Virus record (IMG/VR): IMGVR_UViG_3300028569_000831
Coordinates: 1 to 26,420 of that record
Reading direction: 5' to 3' (one strand)
Length of the DNA stretch: 26,420 nt
From: a virus
Part shown: positions 16,387 through 22,492 of the stretch, in pieces
How positions within the stretch are numbered: position 1 is the stretch's first letter
How the letters are laid out: each line of letters opens with the position of its first letter
The notes under the pieces: generated by a model
What the model was told of the DNA's origin: nothing
The model's database searches: none
The model's input: the letters and a program-made list of their open reading frames with translations, nothing else
Translations under genes and position numbers: made by a program

Positions 16387-17397
16387 ATGGGTAAAATTTT
16401 AATATTAACAGATGCATGGTCACCTCAAACAAATGGGGTAGTCACGACATTAAAAAATCTAGTAAAAGAGCTTGAAAAAAAGTATGATGTACATGTAATA
16501 CATCCAGGACTATTTAAAAGCGTCACTCTTTCTTTTTATAAAGATATATCATTGGCTATACCAATAAGTATATTTAAGATGATCGATGATTATGATCCTG
16601 ATTATATTCATATTGTTACTGAAGGTCCAATTGGTCTGGCTGGCAAAAATTATTGTCAAATAAAAAATAAAAAATACAACACCAGCTTTCACACAAATTT
16701 CCCATACATGATGAAAGATATTTTTTATGTTCCAGAAGATATTACATGGGAAACAATGAGATGGTTCCATGAGTCAAGTGAAAAGATTTTAGTTACAAAC
16801 AAAGATATGAAAAACATCCTGCAGGAAAAAGATTTTAAAAACAAGATTATTCTTTGGTCTAGAGGAATAGATACAAAGAAATTTTTTTTTACAGAAAAGA
16901 AAACTAAATCTGAAAAAATAATTGTTTTATGTGTAAGCAGAGTAAGCAAAGAAAAAAACTTAAAACAATTTTGTAAACTTTCGCTAAATAAAAAATATGA
17001 ATGTGTTTTAATTGGAGATGGTCCACATTTAGAAAAGCTAAGATCTAAATATCCAAAAGTAAGGTTTATTGGTAAGGTAGAAAATAGTAAACTAAGATCT
17101 TGGTATGCTTCAGCAGACGTATTCTTTTTTCCAAGTTTATTTGATACGTTTGGAATTGTAATGATTGAAAGTATGGCTTGTGGAACACCTGTTGTTGCTT
17201 ATGATGTTACTGGTCCAAAGACAATTATTGAAAATAGTGTTAATGGATATTTAATAAAATCTGAAGATGATATACACAAGGCAATCGTAAAAGCCTCTAG
17301 ACTAAATCGTGTAAAAGTTTCAAACTCTGTAAAAAAATATACTTGGGAAAATGTGGCAAAAATATTTATAGAAAATTTAACTAAGACAACAACCTGA
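16387..17397 (+). CDS. GT4-family glycosyltransferase
   Basis: A 336-residue GT-B retaining glycosyltransferase. The N-terminal Rossmann domain begins with TDAWSPQTNGVVTTLKNL, containing the acceptor-side NGV loop, and has SFHTNFPYMM near 100. The C-terminal donor domain has SRVSKEKN, IGDGPHLEKL, FFPSLFDTFG and the E-x7-E-type motif, here D253-x7-E261 (the DTFG form is common in mannosyl- and diglyceride-transferring GT4 enzymes). Donor and acceptor are unknown; a lipid, wall glycan or virion target are all possible. Arg codons are six AGA, one AGG and one CGT, unlike core phage genes, and the gene has its own -10 and no ribosome site. It is probably acquired cargo. Confidence 0.88.
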   Translation: MGKILILTDAWSPQTNGVVTTLKNLVKELEKKYDVHVIHPGLFKSVTLSFYKDISLAIPISIFKMIDDYDPDYIHIVTEGPIGLAGKNYCQIKNKKYNTSFHTNFPYMMKDIFYVPEDITWETMRWFHESSEKILVTNKDMKNILQEKDFKNKIILWSRGIDTKKFFFTEKKTKSEKIIVLCVSRVSKEKNLKQFCKLSLNKKYECVLIGDGPHLEKLRSKYPKVRFIGKVENSKLRSWYASADVFFFPSLFDTFGIVMIESMACGTPVVAYDVTGPKTIIENSVNGYLIKSEDDIHKAIVKASRLNRVKVSNSVKKYTWENVAKIFIENLTKTTT

Positions 17398-17403
17398 TAT
17401 AAT
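17395..17403 (+). promoter_or_regulatory. Extended -10 promoter for the TIM-barrel gene
   Basis: TGATATAAT, a perfect TGnTATAAT, overlaps the stop codon of the GT4 gene. The ATG at 17413 is nine bases after the box, so the leader would be only a few bases and carries no Shine-Dalgarno sequence. Confidence 0.6.
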
Positions 17404-17412
17404 AGTATTAAT

Positions 17413-18195
17413 ATGAAGATTGGTTTAGGATCAAGTAGCGTTTATCCCTTAAGTTTAGAATCGGCTTTTAGGTTAAGTTCTGAGCTTGGGTTTGATGGAA
17501 TCGAAATTATGGTAACAGAAGATAAAGATACTCAAGATGTTGTAATAATAAAAAGATTAATTAAAAAATACAATCATCCAGTTTTGTCTATACATGCCCC
17601 AGTCTTAATTATGACCTCAAATGTATTTGGAAGAACCCCGAAAGAAAAATTAATAAGAACAGCAGAGCTTGCTAATGATCTTGGGGCAAAAACAATTGTA
17701 GTTCATCCTCCATATAAGTGGCAAGTGGTTTATAAAAATATCTTTAAAGGGCTTGTGGAGTCCGTAGAAGACACCTATGGCATAACTATTGCTGTTGAAA
17801 ACATGTTTGGATGGAGTCTTGGTGGCAAAGAGTTTGATGTCTTTTATCCATCTTGGGACCCAAATGCTGCAGGAATAAGATCAATAACTTTAGACTTTTC
17901 ACACTCAGCATCTCAAGGAGTTAATTCGTTAGATCTTGCAAGATCTTGGGGGAGCAAGATAAAGCATGTTCATCTTTGTGATGGTCATAGTCAAAAAGAT
18001 AAGTTTCACATATTTGATGAACATTTAGCACCAGGAAAAGGAACACAGTTAGTGAAAGAAACTTTAGAATATCTTAGAGATATTGGGTTCGATGGATACA
18101 TTGTTGCAGAAATTAATACAAGAACAAAAACAAAGAAAAAAAGAAATAAAATTCTAAAAAACACACTTGATTTTGCTAGAGCTTATACGCTATAG
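17413..18195 (+). CDS. Sugar-phosphate isomerase/epimerase-like TIM barrel (AP endonuclease 2 superfamily)
   Basis: A 260-residue xylose-isomerase-like TIM barrel. Barrel strands and metal ligands are visible: H61 (SIHAPV), H98 (VVHPP), E129 (VENMF), D161 and H164 (LDFSHS), H187 and D190 (HVHLCDG), and E233 (VAEIN). The E-D-H-E set binds a divalent metal in sugar isomerases and epimerases. The same fold includes Nfo-type AP endonucleases, which carry more His ligands, so a sugar enzyme is preferred. All ten Arg codons are AGA or AGG. It lies directly after the GT4 gene and may modify the sugar that enzyme uses, but this is inference. The C-terminal tail is lysine-rich (residues 236-250). Confidence 0.8.
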   Translation: MKIGLGSSSVYPLSLESAFRLSSELGFDGIEIMVTEDKDTQDVVIIKRLIKKYNHPVLSIHAPVLIMTSNVFGRTPKEKLIRTAELANDLGAKTIVVHPPYKWQVVYKNIFKGLVESVEDTYGITIAVENMFGWSLGGKEFDVFYPSWDPNAAGIRSITLDFSHSASQGVNSLDLARSWGSKIKHVHLCDGHSQKDKFHIFDEHLAPGKGTQLVKETLEYLRDIGFDGYIVAEINTRTKTKKKRNKILKNTLDFARAYTL

Positions 18196-18238
18196 TTGAT
18201 TATAGCAACACCGTTTTGTTTAAAAGTAAAAATTGTTT

Positions 18239-18311
18239 GCCGCCTTAGCTCATTTGGTAGAGCAGGTCCTTTGTAACGATCAGGTGCTCGGTTCGATTCC
18301 GAGAGGTGGCT
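18239..18311 (+). tRNA. tRNA-Thr (anticodon TGT)
   Basis: A 73-base cloverleaf: acceptor GCCGCCT/AGGTGGC, D stem GCTC/GAGC, anticodon loop TTTGTAA with anticodon TGT, T arm CTCGG-TTCGATT-CCGAG, discriminator T, no encoded CCA. The anticodon-stem pair next to the loop is mismatched (C31-C39) and G28-T42 is a wobble. It reads ACA, a frequent Thr codon in these phage genes. No convincing promoter of its own; TTGATT at 18196 with TTTAAA 17 bases later is a weak candidate, otherwise it is co-transcribed with the TIM-barrel gene. Confidence 0.93.
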
Positions 18312-18321
18312 CAAACAATCC

Positions 18322-18330
18322 TGGTATAAT
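18322..18330 (+). promoter_or_regulatory. Extended -10 promoter for the M23 lysin gene
   Basis: TGGTATAAT, a perfect TGnTATAAT, begins ten bases after tRNA-Thr. Transcription would start near 18337, leaving a short leader that includes AAGGAGG (18338-18344) nine bases before the ATG. This unit therefore has a normal ribosome site. Confidence 0.6.
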
Positions 18331-18354
18331 TGCATAGAAGGAGGTCATACAACT

Positions 18355-18972
18355 ATGACTAAAGCACAATATGCAATTGATGGTCGTCCAGGAAATAAAT
18401 GGAAGGTAACATCATACATGGGTTGGCGTATCCACCCAGTCCACAAGGACAAAAGACACCACAACGGTACAGACATCTGGTCTGCACAAGAGCCCTGCTG
18501 GATTGAAGCACCATACGCAGGTAAGGTAGTAGCAGTAGGCAATAACCCATCTGGGTTTGGATATTCTGTAACTATTATGCACAAGATCAGAGGTGAATGG
18601 TATACAACACTATATGCTCATATGGCTGCTGGCTCTATTAAGGTTAAAAAGGGTCAGAAGGTTGAAGCAGGACACCCTCTTGGTAAGATGGGCTCAACTG
18701 GGACATCAACTGGTAAGCACCTACACTGGGAACTACACAAGGGCAAGCAGCACACTTGGAGTGCTACTGGACAGGGATACATCGAGCCTGTTAAATTCTT
18801 TAAGCGTCTAATCGAGTGGGAGAAATCTATTGCTACCGCTCCAGTAGAAGCAAAGCCAGAAGATCCAGTACTTCCTACACCAACCCACGACGAGGCTGGT
18901 GCAGCTACTGCTGAAGCAAGCATTCTCGAACCAACTACACCAGTGGTCAAGAAGCCAGCACCAAAGAAGTAA
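18355..18972 (+). CDS. M23-family peptidase, probable endolysin
   Basis: A 205-residue zinc metallopeptidase of the lysostaphin/LytM type, expected to cut peptidoglycan cross-bridges or stem peptides. The zinc ligands are H36-x3-D40 (HHNGTD) and H124 of H122-x-H124 (KHLHWELH); H89 (YAHM) is the usual catalytic helper. GWRIHP and GKMGSTGTSTG are family landmarks. The catalytic domain spans about 12-150 and is followed by an Ala/Pro/Glu-rich tail ending KKPAPKK, which may reach the cell wall. There is no signal peptide, so release would depend on a holin. It has a strong ribosome site and its own promoter. A virion-borne role cannot be excluded. Confidence 0.88.
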   Translation: MTKAQYAIDGRPGNKWKVTSYMGWRIHPVHKDKRHHNGTDIWSAQEPCWIEAPYAGKVVAVGNNPSGFGYSVTIMHKIRGEWYTTLYAHMAAGSIKVKKGQKVEAGHPLGKMGSTGTSTGKHLHWELHKGKQHTWSATGQGYIEPVKFFKRLIEWEKSIATAPVEAKPEDPVLPTPTHDEAGAATAEASILEPTTPVVKKPAPKK

Positions 18973-18981
18973 GCAAACTAA

Positions 18982-19164
18982 ATGGCTTTATATGATTACA
19001 CCTGTTTAGAGTGCAGTCAAACAAAGACTATCACGAGACCCATCAGTGAAAATGAACCCACTGGTGGGTATTCGTGTAGCACTTGCAATTCTGCATTAAC
19101 TAGGGTATACTCTAATATAGGCGTTGCTTTTAGAGGTAGCGGATTTTATTCCACTGACAAATAG
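18982..19164 (+). CDS. FmdB-like zinc-ribbon protein
   Basis: A 60-residue protein of the FmdB regulatory type: MALYDYTCLECSQ opening, C8-x2-C11 and C32-x2-C35, then the family ending VAFRGSGFYSTDK. FmdB domains are single zinc ribbons of uncertain function, first linked to regulation of formamidase genes. In phages they occur as small accessory genes. It follows the lysin gene by nine bases and precedes another small Cys/His protein. Confidence 0.8.
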   Translation: MALYDYTCLECSQTKTITRPISENEPTGGYSCSTCNSALTRVYSNIGVAFRGSGFYSTDK

Positions 19165-19172
19165 GAGACATA

Positions 19173-19394
19173 TTGATAGAACTAGAAACCAAACAGTGGA
19201 CACTCACTACAAATGATCGATGCGATGCTTGCTCATCTCAGGCGTATGTACACGTCAAGGGCGTTGCAGGAGAGTTGTTCCTATGTGGACACCACTACAA
19301 TAAGGCAGACAAAGTAAAGCTTGAAGACTTTGCTTTTGAAATTATTGACGAACGTGAACAACTTATTGAAAATCAATTAAAGGGTAATGACTAA
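19173..19394 (+). CDS. DUF7455-like small Cys/His protein
   Basis: A 73-residue protein with DRCDAC (C17, C20), QAYVHV, then LFLCGHHY (C38, H40, H41), the pattern I know from the actinobacterial DUF7455 family, followed by an acidic helix. It probably binds one zinc ion; the function is unknown. The TTG start lies five bases after AGGAG. It overlaps the next gene by one base (TAATG). The family is typical of Actinobacteria and supports the host call. Confidence 0.7.
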   Translation: MIELETKQWTLTTNDRCDACSSQAYVHVKGVAGELFLCGHHYNKADKVKLEDFAFEIIDEREQLIENQLKGND

Positions 19395-19723
19395 TGGAAG
19401 AAAATATCACTAGGCTTGACGAGTTAATTCTTGAAGGCGGAATAGAGGTTGCAAGCCTCTCTGAGTCTGGTGAATTTTTGTATAAATTTACAGACAAATT
19501 AAAGGACATTGATCCAGAAATTTATAACAATGTTATCCAGATGATGTATAAAGAGATTATCTTTCTTTGGGAAAACGGATTTATTTCTATGGATGTTACT
19601 GCAGCTAATCCCTTAATAACTTTAACAGACAAGGCATCCGACCCAGAAGCAATTGATAGACTTCCAGAGTCTGTACGACTAAATCTTTTTGCAGTAATTA
19701 GATCAATTGTAGAACAGTCGTAG
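19394..19723 (+). CDS. Hypothetical acidic helical protein
   Basis: A 109-residue acidic protein with no Cys and no membrane segment; residues 18-60 and 85-109 look helical, separated by a Pro/Asn-containing middle (AANPLITLTDKASDPEA). No family recognised. Translation is coupled to the upstream DUF7455-like gene. A TATAAT follows its stop region. Confidence 0.6.
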   Translation: MEENITRLDELILEGGIEVASLSESGEFLYKFTDKLKDIDPEIYNNVIQMMYKEIIFLWENGFISMDVTAANPLITLTDKASDPEAIDRLPESVRLNLFAVIRSIVEQS

Positions 19724-19729
19724 TATAAT
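19724..19729 (+). promoter_or_regulatory. Isolated -10 box before the 19742 gene
   Basis: A perfect TATAAT immediately after the preceding stop, without a TGn extension or a recognisable -35. It lies 12 bases before the ATG at 19742, so the leader would be about five bases. It resembles the other short-leader units but is weaker. Confidence 0.35.
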
Positions 19730-19741
19730 TAATTAGGTGCT

Positions 19742-20134
19742 ATGTTAGAATATTCTCTAGGTTCAATAATTACTGCAGCCACTATGTTTTTTACATATAG
19801 ATGGTTGCAAAAAAATAGTGTTTCAATCAGGTCAGTAAAAATCATTAATACTCAAAGTCGTACTAACGAATTAATTAAACAAACCTTTATGCAAGATCAA
19901 TCATTCCCACCAGCAAAAAGTCAATCAACAAAACATTTTGACAGCAGAAGTATTCGCATACTTATAGTAGATAGTCGAGCTTATTGGATTACTAACAATA
20001 CTGTTTTTACAGCAGATGTTATAAACGGAGAAATTGAAAAAGAAACAGCCAGACAGGTTGACACAATGACTATGGATAAGGTACAATTAAAGAAGATGAT
20101 ATTCATTGTTGAAAAACTAAAAGAAGGATTGTAA
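19742..20134 (+). CDS. Hypothetical membrane-anchored protein
   Basis: A 130-residue protein with one N-terminal membrane segment (about residues 4-22, LGSIITAATMFFTYRWL), then a basic, soluble domain with alternating strands (IRILIVDSRAYWI, NTVFTADVING) and a helical end. No signal-peptide cleavage site is evident, so it is probably an N-terminally anchored cytoplasmic protein. No family recognised. It is followed after one base by the SLOG-like gene. Confidence 0.6.
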   Translation: MLEYSLGSIITAATMFFTYRWLQKNSVSIRSVKIINTQSRTNELIKQTFMQDQSFPPAKSQSTKHFDSRSIRILIVDSRAYWITNNTVFTADVINGEIEKETARQVDTMTMDKVQLKKMIFIVEKLKEGL

Positions 20135-20135
20135 A

Positions 20136-20486
20136 ATGAAGGTCGGTATCCAAGGGACTAAAGCCTTTGATGATTACAACGTATTTCTACGTGCAATGCG
20201 TGTTGCTCTTTCAGAGATTAAGGAAGGCGATGAAGAATTTTTTATTTACACTTCTGGACCTACAAGAGTTAATGCTTTTGCAATGGAGTTTATTAACATA
20301 ACAGAACGTAGTTTAAAATCTCAGGGTATCCGTACTAGAGTATTTAAATTACCACCAAAGGCACTAAAGGATTCTATCCATACTCTAGACTACTTTGCAT
20401 TTTTTAGTAAGCCAAAAGAATCAACTTCTGATCTTGTGCGTGAGGCAGAAGATAAAGATATTGAAGTTGGGATTTTTAGATACTAA
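20136..20486 (+). CDS. SLOG/DUF2493-like nucleotide-binding protein (putative)
   Basis: A 116-residue Rossmann-like protein. It opens MKVGIQGTKAFDDYNVFLRAM, which matches the G-(S/T)-(R/K)-x-F-x-D-Y start of DUF2493/SLOG proteins, then has FFIYTSGPTRVNAFAMEF, in the place of their second glycine-containing loop, and a C-terminal strand VGIFRY. SLOG proteins bind nucleotides or nucleotide-like ligands. It is coupled by TAATG to a deaminase of the dCMP type, so a role in nucleotide metabolism is possible. The family call is by pattern only. Confidence 0.5.
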   Translation: MKVGIQGTKAFDDYNVFLRAMRVALSEIKEGDEEFFIYTSGPTRVNAFAMEFINITERSLKSQGIRTRVFKLPPKALKDSIHTLDYFAFFSKPKESTSDLVREAEDKDIEVGIFRY

Positions 20487-20866
20487 TGGAGTATGACCTG
20501 AGTAACAGAGAAAAAGCTTACCTATCTGTCGCACGATACTTTGCTTCGAAGTCGAAGTCTCGTAGAATGCATGGTGCGGTAGTAGTAAAGTCTGGACGAG
20601 TAATTGGTACAGGCTATAATAAGAATCGTAATAATCCTTATTATGTATCCCCTGAGCACATCAAAACACATTGTTCTGTTCACGCAGAAGTTGATGCAAT
20701 CAGAGATGCAAACTGGAATGTGAAGGGTGCTGTTATCTATGTAGCCAGAGTAAATAGCAATGGTATAGATAGAGATAGCAAACCTTGCATTCGCTGTCAG
20801 TCAGTAATTGATGCGGCAGAAATCAAAAAAGTAATATACACAATAGGAGAAGATAATGAAGATTAA
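20486..20866 (+). CDS. dCMP/cytidine deaminase-like zinc enzyme
   Basis: A 126-residue member of the cytidine/deoxycytidylate deaminase superfamily. The zinc site is H66-A-E68 (VHAEVDAI) with P100-C101-x2-C104 (SKPCIRC), and the N-terminal GAVVVKSGRVIGTGYN strand-turn is typical. Phage versions usually convert dCMP to dUMP and so feed dTTP synthesis. With the reductase genes it adds to nucleotide supply. Substrate (dCMP, cytidine or other) cannot be fixed by eye. It overlaps the upstream gene by one base and the downstream gene by 11. Confidence 0.85.
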   Translation: MEYDLSNREKAYLSVARYFASKSKSRRMHGAVVVKSGRVIGTGYNKNRNNPYYVSPEHIKTHCSVHAEVDAIRDANWNVKGAVIYVARVNSNGIDRDSKPCIRCQSVIDAAEIKKVIYTIGEDNED

Positions 20867-21077
20867 CTCTCTAGAACAAATGGAGACCATTGTAGAAAAC
20901 AATAAGTCTCTTCTCTGGGATGGTTGGAATGTAAAAGAAATTACGCCATCACCAACTGGATGGACAAAGCCAAACGGCATGTTCCGTAATAACGAGTGGT
21001 TCATTCAGAAACACTACAATCTTAGATATGATGGTTGGGACATCCCCAATAAGTTTGTGAGGAATGATGCAAAGTGA
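20856..21077 (+). CDS. Hypothetical Trp/Asn-rich small protein
   Basis: A 73-residue protein rich in Trp and Asn with a near-repeat: WDGWNVKE and YDGWDIPN. No Cys, no membrane segment, no recognised family. AGGAG lies before the ATG inside the end of the deaminase gene; it overlaps the WhiB gene by 14 bases. Being coupled on both sides, it is probably expressed. Confidence 0.6.
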   Translation: MKINSLEQMETIVENNKSLLWDGWNVKEITPSPTGWTKPNGMFRNNEWFIQKHYNLRYDGWDIPNKFVRNDAK

Positions 21078-21351
21078 GGACTGGAAAAAACAAGCACGAT
21101 GCGAAGGTTACGACACAAACTTATTCTTCGACAAATATGAAGAAGATCTTGATCTCAGAGTAGGGATAGATAATCTTTGTGCAGGTTGTCCTGTTGCAAG
21201 ACTATGTTTTGCCACTGGAGTTTCTCAAAAAGCTTGGGGAGTCTGGGGTGGGGTATATCTTGAAAACGGAAAAATCTCACGAGAATTCAATAAACACAGG
21301 TCAAAGGCTGATTGGGCTGAGACCTGGCAATCTTTAGTAACGGATAGATAA
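21064..21351 (+). CDS. whiB: WhiB-family Fe-S transcription regulator
   Basis: A 95-residue WhiB-like protein. The four cluster-binding cysteines are C13 and C39-x2-C42-x5-C48, followed by the family turn G59-V-W-G-G63. WhiB proteins hold a 4Fe-4S cluster, bind the principal sigma factor of actinobacteria and alter promoter choice in response to redox or nitric oxide; phage copies can repress host whiB genes. The basic C-terminal stretch after 70 is short. Starts at 21064 or 21067 are equally readable. The protein identifies the host phylum with good confidence. Confidence 0.92.
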   Translation: MMQSEDWKKQARCEGYDTNLFFDKYEEDLDLRVGIDNLCAGCPVARLCFATGVSQKAWGVWGGVYLENGKISREFNKHRSKADWAETWQSLVTDR

Positions 21352-21353
21352 TT

Positions 21354-21578
21354 ATGGAACTATGGTCTTGGGTACTTGCAGCAATTGGCGTATCAGGAAT
21401 TTACTTTGTTGGCAGAAAAACTCTTTGGGGTTGGCTAATTCTATTGTTTAATGAAATAATTTGGATTGCTTACGCAATGATTACTGAGCAGTATGGCTTT
21501 ATTGTTTCTGCTGTAGCATATGCAGCAGTATACATTAGGTCATATCTGCACTGGAGGGAGGACTTAGATGTACACTGA
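21354..21578 (+). CDS. Three-helix membrane protein resembling half of PnuC / SemiSWEET
   Basis: A 74-residue protein that is almost entirely three hydrophobic helices: about 4-20, 25-43 and 48-64, ending YLHWRED. The order of motifs (a GW helix with FNEIIWIAYAM, then EQYGFIVSAVAYAAVYI) recalls one three-helix repeat of the NMN/vitamin transporter PnuC, whose repeat is related to SemiSWEET, a family that works as dimers of three-helix units. A dimeric nicotinamide-type or sugar carrier is possible but unproven; a lysis or signalling role is an alternative. The start is two bases after the WhiB stop, without a strong ribosome site. Confidence 0.6.
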   Translation: MELWSWVLAAIGVSGIYFVGRKTLWGWLILLFNEIIWIAYAMITEQYGFIVSAVAYAAVYIRSYLHWREDLDVH

Positions 21579-21813
21579 CGCAATGAAACGTGCTGTTCAC
21601 TCAATTACTGCACCAAAAGGATTTGGTCTAGATATTGTTGAGCATAATACTGAAGGCATTACCTGGATTGAGCTGGTAGCAGATGAAATTAAATTTATGA
21701 AATTACTTGACAGAGACAAGCGTATTGCTGTAGAATATATGGTAAGGGTAAAATCTGCACTAGAAGATAATGGTGCAATAGTACAACTAACACGAAAGGC
21801 AGTGCCACAGTGA
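21568..21813 (+). CDS. Hypothetical small protein
   Basis: An 81-residue soluble protein with a strand-rich first half (GLDIVEHNTEGITWIELVA) and a helical second half (RDKRIAVEYMVRVKSALED). No family recognised. GGAGGGAGG lies before the ATG, so it should be well translated. It overlaps both neighbours, by 11 and 4 bases. Confidence 0.6.
   Translation: MYTDAMKRAVHSITAPKGFGLDIVEHNTEGITWIELVADEIKFMKLLDRDKRIAVEYMVRVKSALEDNGAIVQLTRKAVPQ
21707..21736 (+). promoter_or_regulatory. Possible internal promoter before the second holin-like gene
   Basis: TTGACA (21707-21712), 18 bases, then TAGAAT (21731-21736), one mismatch from consensus. It lies inside a coding region and would serve the downstream membrane-anchored and holin-like genes. 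Chance occurrence is possible. Confidence 0.3.
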
Positions 21814-22223
21814 TTGAAGCAATTACAATTGGAATATTTTCAATAGTAATCATAGTGCTAACTGGGTTGCTCATTAGAGAAAAACTTTTTACAAAAAACT
21901 TAGCAAACGAATTACTACAAGTAATGGTTGATAATAGAACACTATTAACAAAAATAGAACACAGGTCTACTGAAAAAGACATTGAGCAAACTGAAGGGTT
22001 TGTGAAATTTCTATCAGAGTCAAGAGAATGGGCATTCGAATATATCGAGACCGTTCAAAATGGCTTAGAAAAGTTTGTTGAGGTCGCAGGTCCACGACTT
22101 GAGTACTTCGACAAATATGGCAGGGTAACGGCAAGTCCACACATAGAGGGGCTAGAGGATATTCTAGCTGCATATCGTGAACTACAAAAACTGTTACCTG
22201 AAGAAAACAACAAGGAGAAATAA
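21810..22223 (+). CDS. Membrane-anchored coiled protein, unknown function
   Basis: A 137-residue protein with one N-terminal membrane helix (about 3-23, AITIGIFSIVIIVLTGLLI), then a long charged helical region with heptad-like spacing (30-95) and an acidic C-terminus. GTG start in a GTGA overlap with the upstream stop. It ends in TAATG with the holin-like gene, so the two are translationally coupled. A spanin or holin partner is conceivable from position, but no lipobox or spanin pair is seen. Confidence 0.6.
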   Translation: MIEAITIGIFSIVIIVLTGLLIREKLFTKNLANELLQVMVDNRTLLTKIEHRSTEKDIEQTEGFVKFLSESREWAFEYIETVQNGLEKFVEVAGPRLEYFDKYGRVTASPHIEGLEDILAAYRELQKLLPEENNKEK

Positions 22224-22450
22224 TGAATAAGCAAATGATCGCAATGCTTGCATCGTATGGACGTAGCCTTTTGGCTGCTGGACTTGCACTTTATGCTGCA
22301 GGGGTAACAGAGCCAATGGAGCTTGCAAACGCACTATGGGCTGCACTACTTCCAGTAGTGATTCGCTACGTTAATCCAAACGATCCAGGTTTTGGTCGTG
22401 TACCAACACCAGAAGAAGTTGACGCTGCAGTTAAGACTGAAGAGAACTAA
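22223..22450 (+). CDS. Second holin-like small membrane protein
   Basis: A 75-residue protein with two Ala/Leu-rich segments (about 5-25, MLASYGRSLLAAGLALYAA, and 32-48, LANALWAALLPVVIRYV), then the tail NPNDPGFGRVPTPEEVDAA. GGAG precedes the ATG. Size and layout match actinophage holins, and the NPNDPxFGR tail is familiar from them. It is the last + strand gene before a terminator. With the membrane protein at 15990 it could form a holin/antiholin pair around the lysin gene. Confidence 0.65.
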   Translation: MNKQMIAMLASYGRSLLAAGLALYAAGVTEPMELANALWAALLPVVIRYVNPNDPGFGRVPTPEEVDAAVKTEEN

Positions 22451-22463
22451 TCTAGTACTAGAA

Positions 22464-22492
22464 GGTGGGCTATTTCGGTAGCCCATCTTTTT
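22464..22492 (+). terminator. Terminator with UUCG loop between convergent operons
   Basis: A 10-pair stem (22464-22473 with 22478-22487, including G-T pairs at 22465/22486 and 22473/22478) closed by a TTCG tetraloop and followed by TTTTT (22488-22492). It ends the + strand transcript. The T-run overlaps the stop codon of the convergent glycosyltransferase gene; the same hairpin could also slow the - strand transcript. Confidence 0.9.

Noticed and set aside
16179-16388. Minus-strand open frame of 69 codons with a GFEPRTNSLTV-like segment
   Set aside because: This is the well-known false translation of the antisense strand of a tRNA; it overlaps tRNA-Asn exactly and has no ribosome site.
17413-18195. 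Endonuclease IV (AP endonuclease) as the function of the TIM-barrel gene
   Set aside because: The fold is shared, but the ligand set seen fits one-metal sugar isomerases/epimerases better, and the neighbour is a glycosyltransferase; kept only as an alternative.
18190-18206. Inverted repeat GCTATA/TATAGC at the end of the TIM-barrel gene as terminator
   Set aside because: Only six AT-rich pairs and no T-run directly after it; tRNA-Thr probably needs read-through from this gene.
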